Shown: positions 27,199 through 35,664 of the stretch, piece after piece
Numbering within the stretch: position 1 is the stretch's first letter
How the letters are laid out: the number at the start of each line of letters is the position of its first letter
Source: Methylotenera mobilis JLW8
GTDB taxonomy: Bacteria; Pseudomonadota; Gammaproteobacteria; Burkholderiales; Methylophilaceae
Length of the DNA: 64,000 nucleotides
Assembly: GCF_000023705.1 (NCBI RefSeq)
Contig: NC_012968.1
Coordinates: 992,001 to 1,056,000 of the forward strand
Direction of reading: 5' to 3'
Notes under the pieces: generated by a model
What the model was told of the DNA's origin: nothing
The model's input: only the letters and a program-made list of their open reading frames with translations
Databases searched by the model: none
Position numbers and translations under genes: made by a program

Positions 27199-27243
27199 TT
27201 GCATAATGTAGCCATAATATGGCTATGATTGCATAATATGCAA
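27199..27243. promoter_or_regulatory. Palindromic control region upstream of fliL
   Basis: Two near-perfect palindromes lie 26 to 61 bases before the fliL ATG. TAGCCATA-A-TATGGCTA is at 27209-27225 and TTGCATA-A-TATGCAA at 27229-27243, with centres 19 bases apart. A further copy of TTGCATAAT is at 27199-27207. The AT-rich cores resemble -10 elements, so this may be an overlapping promoter and operator. No known regulator is assigned. Confidence 0.45.
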
Positions 27244-27269
27244 CCTAAGTTAAATTAAAGGAAAAGTTC

Positions 27270-27761
27270 ATGGCTCAAGATCCAGTACAGGCACCAGAAG
27301 AAGCGGCCCCAGCCTCCAAGAAAAAACTAATCATTATTATTGCGGCTGTTGTATTAGCATTGGGTGGCGGTGGTGCAGCATGGTTTTTGACTCAACAAAA
27401 ATCACACGCAAAAAAAGAAGAAGTGAAAAAAGAGGAGCCAGCGAAAGCGCCTGTTTTCCTAACCTTAGATACCTTTACCGTTAATTTACAGCCAGACCCA
27501 GATGAGAAATTCTTGCAAGTAGATATTTCGCTGCAGGTTGCTAGCGCTGAAGCAGCTGAAGCCATTAAGTTACATATGCCTGCGGTTAAAAATCGTTTGT
27601 TGTTACTATTAACTAGCAAAAGTGCTGCAGAAATATCAACTGTTGAAGGCAAGCAGGATTTGAGCAATGAAATTATTGCAGAGGTAAAAAAACCTTTTGC
27701 GCCTAACGCTAAACCTCAAGAGGTTTTGGACGTGTTTTTCACTTCTTTCGTGGTTCAGTAA
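27270..27761 (+). CDS. fliL: Flagellar basal body-associated protein FliL
   Basis: FliL is a single-pass inner-membrane protein that surrounds the stator units and supports torque. The 163 residues have a cytoplasmic, charged N-terminus, a membrane helix at about 19-41 ('LIIIIAAVVLALGGGG'), a Lys/Glu-rich linker and the periplasmic stomatin-like domain ('FLTLDTFTVNLQPDPDEKFL', 'VKNRLLLLLTSKSAAEI'). It ends at the conserved 'VLDVFFTSFVVQ'. It opens a fliLMNOPQR subgroup after a 178-base gap that contains palindromic sequences. Confidence 0.95.
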   Translation: MAQDPVQAPEEAAPASKKKLIIIIAAVVLALGGGGAAWFLTQQKSHAKKEEVKKEEPAKAPVFLTLDTFTVNLQPDPDEKFLQVDISLQVASAEAAEAIKLHMPAVKNRLLLLLTSKSAAEISTVEGKQDLSNEIIAEVKKPFAPNAKPQEVLDVFFTSFVVQ

Positions 27762-27780
27762 TCCACACTGAATTTAAATT

Positions 27781-28785
27781 ATGGCCGATAAATTTTTATC
27801 ACAAGACGAAGTTGATGCACTGTTAAAGGGTGTAGGGGGGGATCATGATGATGATCAGGCCGCCTCAGAAGCCGAGGGTGTTCGTGACTATAATCTAGCC
27901 ACACAGGAGCGTATCGTGCGTGGGCGTATGCCTACGTTAGAGATTATCAATGAGCGCTTTGCTCGTCTTGTACGTATTGAGCTGTTTAACTTTTTAAGGC
28001 GTACTGTTGAAGTCTCTGTTGGCCCTGTACGCATCACCAAATATAGCGACTTTATTCGTAATTTAGTTGTCCCCACCAATTTAAATCTTGTGCAAATGAA
28101 GCCATTGCGCGGTACTGCGTTAATGGTGTTTGATCCAACGCTAGTGTTTCTGGTGGTTGATAATATGTTTGGCGGCGATGGTAGATTCCATACGCGTGTG
28201 GAGGGCAGAGATTTTACGCAGACTGAACAGCGGATTATTCAGCGTATTCTAGCCATTGTGTTCGAAACCTATGCAAAATCATGGGAACCAGTGTACCCGA
28301 TAGAGTTTGAGTATCTGCGCTCAGAGATGAATACGCAGTTCGCCAACATTGCAACCCCAAATGAGGTTGTGGTGGTGACTACCTTTAATGTGGAGCTGGG
28401 GCCAGCTAGCGGAGAAATTCATTTCTGCATGCCATATTCCATGGTTGAGCCTATTCGTGATTTATTAACCTCACCATTACAGGGCGAGGTTCTGGGGGCA
28501 GATAAGCGTTGGGTTAAGCTCATGACACAACAGGTTCAGGCCGCTGAAATTGAAATTGTTGCTGATTTAGCCACTACCGAGATGCATCTGGGTAAAGTGC
28601 TTAATATGAAGGTTGGCGATGTGATTCCAATTAGTATGGATGACGCTATTGAGGCAAAAGTAGACGGTGTGCCCGTTATGTTATGTAAGTATGGGTTGTT
28701 TAATGGGCAGTATGCCTTGCGTGTAGAAAAACTTTTGAGATCGAACTCTACAGAATATATTAAAGGAGAACCTTATGGCGACTGA
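27781..28785 (+). CDS. fliM: Flagellar motor switch protein FliM
   Basis: FliM is the C-ring protein that binds CheY-P through its N-terminus. The 334-residue protein starts with the CheY-binding signature 'LSQDEVDALLKGV' and has the CheC-like middle domain ('GGDGRFHTRVEGRDFTQTE' and 'PSEIIVVTTF'-like text, here 'NEVVVVTTFNVEL') and the C-terminal SpoA domain. It overlaps fliN by 11 bases, which suggests coupled synthesis of switch subunits. Confidence 0.97.
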   Translation: MADKFLSQDEVDALLKGVGGDHDDDQAASEAEGVRDYNLATQERIVRGRMPTLEIINERFARLVRIELFNFLRRTVEVSVGPVRITKYSDFIRNLVVPTNLNLVQMKPLRGTALMVFDPTLVFLVVDNMFGGDGRFHTRVEGRDFTQTEQRIIQRILAIVFETYAKSWEPVYPIEFEYLRSEMNTQFANIATPNEVVVVTTFNVELGPASGEIHFCMPYSMVEPIRDLLTSPLQGEVLGADKRWVKLMTQQVQAAEIEIVADLATTEMHLGKVLNMKVGDVIPISMDDAIEAKVDGVPVMLCKYGLFNGQYALRVEKLLRSNSTEYIKGEPYGD

Positions 28786-29248
28786 TCCAGTGGATGATAG
28801 CAATATAGACAGTATCGCTGAGGATGATTGGGGCGCTGCAATGGCAGAGCAGGCATCGTCTGAGACTGCAGCAGATGATTGGGGCGCTGCCATGAATGAG
28901 CAAGCCGCTGCATTGCAGGACGATAAGGCTGAAAAAGCTCAGGTATTTACAGAATTTACAGCGAAAAATAAATTGCACGAAACTCAAAACGATATAGATT
29001 TTATTTTAGATATTCCGGTACAGCTGACCGTTGAATTAGGCCGCACTAAAATTGCAATTAAGAACTTGCTGCAACTAGCTCAAGGTTCTGTCGTTGAGTT
29101 GGATGGCATGGCAGGTGAGCCAATGGATGTGTTGGTCAATGGCTGTTTGATTGCGCAGGGCGAAGTTGTGGTGGTTAATGACAAGTTTGGTATTCGTTTA
29201 ACTGACATTATTACCCCTGCAGAGCGCATACGTAAAATTAATCGTTAA
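28775..29248 (+). CDS. fliN: Flagellar motor switch protein FliN
   Basis: FliN forms the bottom of the C ring and binds FliH. The C-terminal SpoA domain is clear ('ILDIPVQLTVELGRTKIAIK', 'VVVVNDKFGIRLTDI'). The 157-residue length exceeds that of enteric FliN (137) because the N-terminal motif DDWGAAM occurs twice (about residues 12-18 and 33-39). The start lies inside the last codons of fliM. Multiple chemotaxis and rotor partners bind the C ring, but the function of the doubled motif is unknown. Confidence 0.95.
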   Translation: MATDPVDDSNIDSIAEDDWGAAMAEQASSETAADDWGAAMNEQAAALQDDKAEKAQVFTEFTAKNKLHETQNDIDFILDIPVQLTVELGRTKIAIKNLLQLAQGSVVELDGMAGEPMDVLVNGCLIAQGEVVVVNDKFGIRLTDIITPAERIRKINR

Positions 29249-29290
29249 TAGCCCTTTATTACATTGCCTACCTAGAAACAGCCAAACCTA

Positions 29291-29755
29291 ATGAAGTTTA
29301 AATTACTATTTATCTCCCTGCTTTATTGGCTATCAAGTTCAGCATTAGCTGCAGAGGCGGTGGTACACCCCTCGCCGACAGGTAGCCTGCTTAAGATGAT
29401 ACTAGGTCTAATGTTGGTGTTGGGCGTGATGGCTGGGGTGGCGTACCTAGTTAAGCGTATGTTGCCTGGTGTCGGCCATCAGCAGTCTACAATTCATATT
29501 GTGGGCAGTGCCAGTGTAGGTACACGTGAGCGCGTGGTGGTATTGGAAGTTGGCGACCGGTGGTTAGTAGTAGGTGTCGCGCCAGGACAGGTGAGTGCAA
29601 TCGCTAATCTAGAAAAAGGCATGACCACGTTAGCTGACAAAGTTGATAGCTTGGAAACTAATGCTCAAATTAGCCATGCTGAAACCCTTGCCTCATCGTT
29701 TGGAAAAATATTAAAGAATTCGGCAAGTAAATTTACTGAGAAAACTAATGGTTAA
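29291..29755 (+). CDS. fliO: Flagellar biosynthetic protein FliO
   Basis: FliO is the small membrane protein that assists assembly of the FliP ring of the export gate. The 154 residues have an N-terminal signal-like helix ('[19 protein letters not shown]'), a membrane segment ('[20 protein letters not shown]') and a compact cytoplasmic domain with the family motif '[19 protein letters not shown]' followed by '[12 protein letters not shown]'. It overlaps fliP by 8 bases. Family conservation is modest, but motif and position agree. Confidence 0.92.
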   Translation: MKFKLLFISLLYWLSSSALAAEAVVHPSPTGSLLKMILGLMLVLGVMAGVAYLVKRMLPGVGHQQSTIHIVGSASVGTRERVVVLEVGDRWLVVGVAPGQVSAIANLEKGMTTLADKVDSLETNAQISHAETLASSFGKILKNSASKFTEKTNG

Positions 29756-30503
29756 GAGTTGGGCTGTTCGTTTAAAGGGGTTGTTTCTTCTAGGCTTGGT
29801 GTTACTACCTTTTTCAGTATTAGCCGCAGATGCTTTGCCGCTAGTGCACGCCTCGCCAAGCGCTGGTGGTGGTCAAGATTACACATTAAGTTTACAAACT
29901 TTAATCCTACTCACATCACTCACGTTTTTACCCGCCATTGTGCTAATGATGACGGGTTTCACTCGTATTATTATTGTACTTTCCCTACTGCGTCAGGCAT
30001 TGGGCACCCAATCTGTACCACCTAATCAAGTGATGATAGGCTTGGCCTTGTTTCTCACTTTTTTTGTGATGTCACCTGTGATTGATAAGATTTATGTTGA
30101 TGCATATAAACCGTTGTCTGAGAATCAAATCTCGATGCAAGAAGCTATGGATAAAGGTGTTGCACCGCTCAAAGAGTTTATGCTGAAGCAAACGCGAGAG
30201 GGTGACCTCGCTTTGTTTGTAAAGATGGCAGAAGTAGAGAAAATTGAGAGCCCTGACCAAGTGCCGCTTAAAGTGCTGGTGCCAGCCTTTGTGACTAGTG
30301 AGTTAAAAACAGCGTTTCAAATTGGTTTCGCCATATTTATACCATTTTTGATTATTGATATGGTGGTTGCCAGTGTATTGATGTCGATGGGGATGATGAT
30401 GGTATCTCCGGCAATCGTGGCGCTGCCATTTAAGCTGATGCTGTTTGTGCTGGTAGATGGATGGCAGCTGATACTTGGCTCGTTAGTGGAAAGTTTTTAT
30501 TAG
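29748..30503 (+). CDS. fliP: Flagellar export gate protein FliP
   Basis: FliP is the main pore-forming subunit of the export gate. The 251 residues carry a cleavable signal ('[18 protein letters not shown]') and the FliP core: '[22 protein letters not shown]' (in part), '[22 protein letters not shown]' (in part), '[13 protein letters not shown]', and the C-terminal '[21 protein letters not shown]' (in part) with '[14 protein letters not shown]'. Length and order are typical. It begins within the end of fliO. Confidence 0.97.
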   Translation: MVKSWAVRLKGLFLLGLVLLPFSVLAADALPLVHASPSAGGGQDYTLSLQTLILLTSLTFLPAIVLMMTGFTRIIIVLSLLRQALGTQSVPPNQVMIGLALFLTFFVMSPVIDKIYVDAYKPLSENQISMQEAMDKGVAPLKEFMLKQTREGDLALFVKMAEVEKIESPDQVPLKVLVPAFVTSELKTAFQIGFAIFIPFLIIDMVVASVLMSMGMMMVSPAIVALPFKLMLFVLVDGWQLILGSLVESFY

Positions 30504-30543
30504 CCGTGTTCATTCTTAATCAAGATAAAGTAGGGAGTATCTA

Positions 30544-30813
30544 ATGACGCCAGAAAGTGTAATGACGTTAGGTAGAGATGCGATGAGCATTACTTTAATG
30601 ATTGCGGCTCCGATCTTGCTTACCGTGCTGGCGATAGGCTTGCTAGTGAGTATCTTCCAGGCGGCAACGCAAATTAATGAGCAAACATTGTCTTTTATTC
30701 CTAAGTTGGTAGGGGTGTTTGTAGCGCTGATGCTTGCTGGTCCGTGGATGCTAGGCACAATGGTTGACTATATGCATTTGGTTTTTACTAGCATACCGGC
30801 AATGGCCAATTAA
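30544..30813 (+). CDS. fliQ: Flagellar export gate protein FliQ
   Basis: FliQ is a two-helix membrane subunit that wraps around the FliP/FliR gate. The 89-residue protein has the family sequence 'PILLTVLAIGLLVSIFQAAT' followed by 'QINEQTLSFIPKL', with a second hydrophobic helix at about 53-80. Size and placement between fliP and fliR are exactly as expected. The start follows the purine-rich AAGTAGGGAG. Confidence 0.97.
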   Translation: MTPESVMTLGRDAMSITLMIAAPILLTVLAIGLLVSIFQAATQINEQTLSFIPKLVGVFVALMLAGPWMLGTMVDYMHLVFTSIPAMAN

Positions 30814-30843
30814 TTTTGCCTGATAGTAATAGCCATTTAAATC

Positions 30844-31635
30844 ATGATTACATTCAGTGGTGAGTTTCTACAAACTTGGGTAATCAGTTTATTGTGGCCG
30901 CTTACACGTATTCTGGCTGTTATCGCGATTGTTCCTATCCTCAGCCACGCTACTATCCCTAGACGCGTTAAATTAGGGTTGAGTGTACTGCTTACCATTA
31001 TTATTGTGCCTACCATTCCGCCTCTCCCGCAATTTGAGGCCTTTTCATTAGAAGGCTTATTGATTCTAGTCCAGCAGGTGATTATCGGCTTTGCAATCGG
31101 CTTTAGCATGCGCTTGGTATTTGCTGCGGTTGATTTGGCTGGGCAATTAATAGGCTTAACCATGGGTCTAGGCTTCGCACAGTTTTTTGATCCACAAACC
31201 AATGGTCAGTCAACAGCTTTAAACCAGCTCTTAGTGTTGCTGGCGATGCTTATTTTCCTGAGTTTGGACGGACATTTGATCATTGTCAGCGCGATGGCTC
31301 GTAGCTTTATTACCATGCCGATAGGGTTAGGTGGAGCGGGGATTGATGCAATGCAAATTGCATTGTGGGGCAATACTATTTTCAGTGCTGGGTTAATGTT
31401 GGCACTGCCAGCGGTATGCGCCTTACTGATTACCAACATGGCATTAGGCATTTTAACGCGCACAGCACCGCAACTTAATCTATTTGGTATTGGCTTCCCA
31501 ATTACATTGAGTATGGGCTTTGTGGTGGTAGCGCTGTCACTAAGCAGTATGCTGCAACCTATCATCAAGTTTATTGAGCAAGGCACAGACAATATGATGC
31601 AAGTGTCTGTGCCCAAGCATGTTGATAATAAATAG
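30844..31635 (+). CDS. fliR: Flagellar export gate protein FliR
   Basis: FliR is the single-copy export gate subunit. The 263 residues contain about six hydrophobic helices, with family landmarks 'RILAVIAIVPILSHATIP', 'FAIGFSMRLVFAAVDLAGQ' and 'DGHLIIVSAMARSF'. It closes the fliF-to-fliR run. Only 31 bases separate its stop from the stop of convergent flgL, and no strong intrinsic terminator is visible there. flhB and flhA are not in the window. Confidence 0.96.
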   Translation: MITFSGEFLQTWVISLLWPLTRILAVIAIVPILSHATIPRRVKLGLSVLLTIIIVPTIPPLPQFEAFSLEGLLILVQQVIIGFAIGFSMRLVFAAVDLAGQLIGLTMGLGFAQFFDPQTNGQSTALNQLLVLLAMLIFLSLDGHLIIVSAMARSFITMPIGLGGAGIDAMQIALWGNTIFSAGLMLALPAVCALLITNMALGILTRTAPQLNLFGIGFPITLSMGFVVVALSLSSMLQPIIKFIEQGTDNMMQVSVPKHVDNK

Positions 31636-31666
31636 CAATTGGGCTATCTATTAAGTTGGAATAATC

Positions 31667-32578
31667 TTAAATAAAGTTAAATAAAGACAAGTTGGTTGTT
31701 GCCACAAATGACTTCTGCGCAGCTTCCATAATCGTTTGATTTTTAGACAAGTCAGACAATGCTGCTGCATAATCTAGATCTTGGATATCAGATAATGATT
31801 TGCTGTACTGTAGGTCTAAATCACTGCCTGAGATATCCAACTGGTCTAATTCGTTTAGTCTTGAGCCTATGCTTGCACGCACAGTAAGTACATTATCTAG
31901 ACCTTGACGCATGCTGCTAAGCCCGGAAGCAACGCCCGCAGTAAATGCAGCCTGATTTGCAGGTGTGAGCGGGGTGTTTAATAAAGTGACCAAGTTCTGT
32001 ATGGTAGCAAAAACATCGTTACCACCAGCCTGAAATACATCATCTCCCGTGGCGTTTACTACCATTTGTCGCGACGTATCCACTTGTAGTGATTGATTGT
32101 TAGTATCGCCTACATATGCAGCCCCAGTGGCATTCGCAACAAATGGCGCGGTATCTGTTTGAAAGCCTGAGTATAAGTAATTGCCTGATGCATCTTTTGT
32201 GTTTGCAAGGCCGATTAAACCTTCTAATGCTGTTTTTAAATCCGCGGCAACAAAGCCTCGCTCTAGGTCAGAGTAGGTTGCATTACCAGCTGAGACTAAT
32301 GATGATTGGATTGATGTCATCAAGTTTGTGACACTGGTTAGGTTTGACTCTAGCGTGTTCAGTTTGAGCTGGGCGGTTTGTCTGGTGTCGGCAAATTTTG
32401 AGTTAGCACTCTTTGCTTGTGCAAGCTCAGCAGCCCTTGCTGCGCCTACAGGGTCGTCTGAAGGGGAGGCAATGCGTTGCCCGGTAGCTATTTGCTGCAT
32501 CAGTTTAGTTTGTTCTGATTGCAAATTCGTAATTTTGGAAATACCGGATTGATAGATTGTATTGGTGCTGATTCGCAT
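31667..32578 (-). CDS. flgL: Flagellar hook-filament junction protein FlgL (HAP3)
   Basis: FlgL is the second hook-associated adaptor between hook and filament. The 303 residues have flagellin-like ends: 'MRISTNTIYQSGISKI' with 'LMQQIATGQRIASPSDDP' at the N-terminus, and 'LQYSKSLSDIQDLDYAAALSDL' (in part) with 'SLFNFI' at the C-terminus. It follows flgK by 21 bases on the minus strand and ends the flg run. Expression is likely as a late gene from the candidate sigma-28 site before flgK and by read-through from the hook-basal body operon. Confidence 0.96.
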   Translation of the reverse strand: MRISTNTIYQSGISKITNLQSEQTKLMQQIATGQRIASPSDDPVGAARAAELAQAKSANSKFADTRQTAQLKLNTLESNLTSVTNLMTSIQSSLVSAGNATYSDLERGFVAADLKTALEGLIGLANTKDASGNYLYSGFQTDTAPFVANATGAAYVGDTNNQSLQVDTSRQMVVNATGDDVFQAGGNDVFATIQNLVTLLNTPLTPANQAAFTAGVASGLSSMRQGLDNVLTVRASIGSRLNELDQLDISGSDLDLQYSKSLSDIQDLDYAAALSDLSKNQTIMEAAQKSFVATTNLSLFNFI

Positions 32579-32599
32579 GATAACTCCTTAAGCTATTGA

Positions 32600-34573
32600 C
32601 TAGGTACCAAGTTGCAATAGCACATCAAACAGTTGGCTCGCAATTTGCATCATTTTTCCTGCGGCCTGGTAGGCTTGCTGGTAACGAATTAGATTGGTTG
32701 CCTCTTCATCTAGGTTAACACCTGACTCAGCCTGAACTGATGCATTGATTTGTTCCAGTACCTGACCCTCTGACACACTCAGAATGCCAAGCTCACGGGT
32801 TTTATTACCTACGCCATTCACCATCTGGCCAAATGCATCAGAGTAGCTTTTGTTGCCGGTAATGGTGTCGGCATTTTGCAATTTAGCCAATAATAAACCA
32901 TTAGTATTATCACCAGGGCCAGTCACACTGTTTGGAGTCACTGTAAATTGGTCGCCATTATTTGGCGTCCCAGAAATGGTAAAACTCATGCCGGCAGTGG
33001 ATATTGTTGCTCCGTTAACAAACGTTACCGGGGCGCCTGCCGCATAGGTAACAGAGGTGCCATTAGACGTCACTGTTACAGGCTCTGTAGCAATAAAGCC
33101 AGTGAGTGTATTAGGTGCACCAGCGTTGTAAGTAATATTAAATGGGCTGGCAATAGGGCTGGAAGCGTACGTGCTGTCAGCCGCAGGGCTGCTAATACTA
33201 GCTGTGCCAGTGTTGGCAACATTAGCGCTGGAACTTAGTATGCTGCCACCAATAGCAAGTTTTCTTGCATCGGTAATGGCCAATGTGAATTTAGTGGCGG
33301 CGTTCTGTGTTGGTTTAATTAAGAAGCTATCGCCAGCTAGCATGGTGCCCGTGGTTTGACTGATGGTTAAACCGTCAATATTGGCCGGCAGGCTGCTAAA
33401 GTTTTGCGTTGTGTTATCGCTTAATCTGGTAACGCTATAATTAGTGCCATCAAATAGTAATTTATAATCGCTGGTAGTCAGCGCCTTGGCATCTACAATT
33501 TTTGCCGCTACTTCTGCCGGGCTTGCATTGGCTGGTGTAGTGGTTGGGCCTGAGTTCAATGCACTTGAGTTGACTACAGGTTCCGCAATGTTAAATAGTG
33601 CTGAGCCGAGAGTGCCGTCTAGATCATAGCCTTGCATCAGTTGAGAGTTAAACGTATTTCCTAGCACTACAGCAATCTGACCTATTTGATTTTGTACAGC
33701 GTCTAAAGACTCTGCACGGAATTGTAATAAGCCGCCGATTACGCCGCCAGGCAGGCTATTTGCGCCAAGTACCGTTGTTTTACTACTAGATTGGTATGCA
33801 ACTTCAAGCCGGCTTGGATCTGTGGGTGAGGGAGTTGTCAGGAGATTAAAGGTTTCTTTACCCACCACTAATGGTAGGCCGTTACCTACGTATACGTTAT
33901 AGCCACCTTGCCCTTGAGATACCACGGTAGTTTTAATCTGCTTACTGAGCTCTAATACTAGTTGATCCCTTTGGTCCATTAAGTCATTAGGCGTGCTGCC
34001 GTTTGCGCTAATTGATTTTTCAATTACATCATTGAGGCTGGCAATTTGTTTTGCATAAGTATTAACAAGACCTACGCTGGACGTAAGTTGTGTGTTTACA
34101 CTGTCACGAATCTCATTTAATCGGTTATTGGTGGTTTGAAAGCGGCTTGCAAGAGATTGTGCATATGACAGCATGGATTGACGCGTGGGAATGTCACTCG
34201 GGTTTGCACTTAATTTTTGTACCGCACCAAAAAAATCACTCATGGCCGGGTTAAGGCCAGCAGTTGAGTTAGACAACATATCATTGATAGATGTCATCTG
34301 CGACAGGTAGGTGTTGGCGCTAGAGCTATTTGACTGGCTACGCACAGCTTGTGCCGCTAGTATGTCGTTAAAAATCCTAGTGACTGAGGCGATTTCCGTG
34401 CCTTGGCCAACAAAACCATATCCAAAGTTTTGTGATTGCGCTGCAGCTTGCACAACTACTTGTCTTGAGTAGCCAGGTGTGGAGGCATTCGCAATATTGT
34501 GACCAGTGGTACTGATACCGACTTGTGCGGCAGCAAGGGCACTTTTCCCGATATTTAAGATGTTAGAGGCCAT
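32600..34573 (-). CDS. flgK: Flagellar hook-associated protein FlgK (HAP1)
   Basis: FlgK is the first hook-filament junction protein. The 657 residues have the rod/hook-type N-terminus 'ILNIGKSALAAAQVGISTTGHNIANASTPGYS' (recognisable by its ANAxTPGYS end) and the C-terminal 'LIRYQQAYQAAGKMMQIASQLFD' (in part). The large middle part is Ser/Thr/Asn-rich and variable. It is longer than the enteric protein (about 547). Chaperoned by FlgN, which is encoded at 43918. A candidate sigma-28 site lies 36 to 62 bases upstream. Confidence 0.96.
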   Translation of the reverse strand: MASNILNIGKSALAAAQVGISTTGHNIANASTPGYSRQVVVQAAAQSQNFGYGFVGQGTEIASVTRIFNDILAAQAVRSQSNSSSANTYLSQMTSINDMLSNSTAGLNPAMSDFFGAVQKLSANPSDIPTRQSMLSYAQSLASRFQTTNNRLNEIRDSVNTQLTSSVGLVNTYAKQIASLNDVIEKSISANGSTPNDLMDQRDQLVLELSKQIKTTVVSQGQGGYNVYVGNGLPLVVGKETFNLLTTPSPTDPSRLEVAYQSSSKTTVLGANSLPGGVIGGLLQFRAESLDAVQNQIGQIAVVLGNTFNSQLMQGYDLDGTLGSALFNIAEPVVNSSALNSGPTTTPANASPAEVAAKIVDAKALTTSDYKLLFDGTNYSVTRLSDNTTQNFSSLPANIDGLTISQTTGTMLAGDSFLIKPTQNAATKFTLAITDARKLAIGGSILSSSANVANTGTASISSPAADSTYASSPIASPFNITYNAGAPNTLTGFIATEPVTVTSNGTSVTYAAGAPVTFVNGATISTAGMSFTISGTPNNGDQFTVTPNSVTGPGDNTNGLLLAKLQNADTITGNKSYSDAFGQMVNGVGNKTRELGILSVSEGQVLEQINASVQAESGVNLDEEATNLIRYQQAYQAAGKMMQIASQLFDVLLQLGT

Positions 34574-34608
34574 GGTAGCGTCTCACTTTAACTAATTTCA
34601 TATATTGT

Positions 34609-34635
34609 ATGACGGCATCAAATATTAAAACTTTA
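34609..34635 (-). promoter_or_regulatory. Candidate sigma-28-type promoter of flgK-flgL
   Basis: On the minus strand TAAA (34635-34632) is followed after exactly 15 bases by GCCGTCAT (34616-34609). The -35 and GCCG core match the FliA consensus, while the last four bases match poorly. Late expression of flgKL from such a site is known in enteric bacteria. Confidence 0.5.
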
Positions 34636-34657
34636 GGCCATGGGTGGTGATTACTTC

Positions 34658-35635
34658 TTATGATGATGACACTTTTTTAATTACATTAGTGAGTTTTTCT
34701 GCATAATTAGGGTCAGTCGCGTATCCTGCTTTTTGCATGGCTTTTGCGTAGCCTTGTACGTTGTCTAGGTTTGCCATTACGTTCTCATAACGCGGGGTGT
34801 TGCGCATTAAGTTAGCAAAGTCTTTAAACGAATCGGCATAATTGTCATATGCACGAAATTTCTCAATGCGCTTTTGTTTAATGCCGTTAACGTACTCTGA
34901 GGTTACGGCTTCAACGACCTTGCCATTCCAATTGCCTGTAGCTTTGATGCCAAAAAGATTGTTGCTTGCTGTGCCGTCTGCGCCCCTAATTTCGCGTTTT
35001 CCCCAACCACTCTCCAGCGCAGCCTGGCCCAGCATTAAGTTAGCAGGAATGCCGGTAGCACGGCTTGCAACATCAGCATGTTGAGCCATTTTTCTTTGGA
35101 AACTGTCAGCACTACTGTCGTCATTTAGTGGTTTAAACTCGTTACTATCTTTCATGGAGTGATTTAAACGACTAGGGTTTTGTTGCAAGGCAATCTGTGC
35201 TTGATGCAAAAACGGGTTGTTGATTAAGCCCTCATTCAGGCCAGATTGCCGGTCTGTTAGGCCGGTGCTGTTATCTACTGCTTGTTCCAGCGCGTTGTTT
35301 GTAGCATAGCCATTTTTGCTCAACTGTCTTGCCAGTACGTCAGCCAAACCTAGGCCTTTAGATGAAAGGTTGCTGGTCAATTGCTGGTCTAGCATGCTGA
35401 TAAACGTGCGGCTTTGATCGTTATCTAATAAGCCGTCTTGCGGCGTTGCATCACGCATGCTTTTCAGCATCATGTTCATGAAAATAGCTTCAAACTGCTT
35501 AGCTACCCCCTTGATTGCCTCGGGTGAGTTTTCTCTTGCGGCCTGTTTTAGGTTGTTCAGGCTGCTGGCATCAATAGCAAGGTTGCCGGACAAGTCTGCC
35601 TTGTTTGTGATGCTGTTGTTAATGTTGTTAGTCAT
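34658..35635 (-). CDS. flgJ: Rod-cap and peptidoglycan hydrolase FlgJ
   Basis: FlgJ caps the growing rod and locally opens the cell wall. In 325 residues the N-terminal rod-binding domain is visible ('VAKQFEAIFMNMMLKSMRDA', 'SRTFISMLDQQL'). The C-terminal half is a glucosaminidase domain with 'MLGQAALESGWGKREIRG' carrying the catalytic Glu, and 'NNLFGIKATGNW'. This fused two-domain form is typical of beta- and gammaproteobacteria. It follows flgI by 29 bases. Confidence 0.96.
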   Translation of the reverse strand: MTNNINNSITNKADLSGNLAIDASSLNNLKQAARENSPEAIKGVAKQFEAIFMNMMLKSMRDATPQDGLLDNDQSRTFISMLDQQLTSNLSSKGLGLADVLARQLSKNGYATNNALEQAVDNSTGLTDRQSGLNEGLINNPFLHQAQIALQQNPSRLNHSMKDSNEFKPLNDDSSADSFQRKMAQHADVASRATGIPANLMLGQAALESGWGKREIRGADGTASNNLFGIKATGNWNGKVVEAVTSEYVNGIKQKRIEKFRAYDNYADSFKDFANLMRNTPRYENVMANLDNVQGYAKAMQKAGYATDPNYAEKLTNVIKKVSSS

Positions 35636-35664
35636 GGCTAGTTTGCATTTAATCTAGTTCGTAC

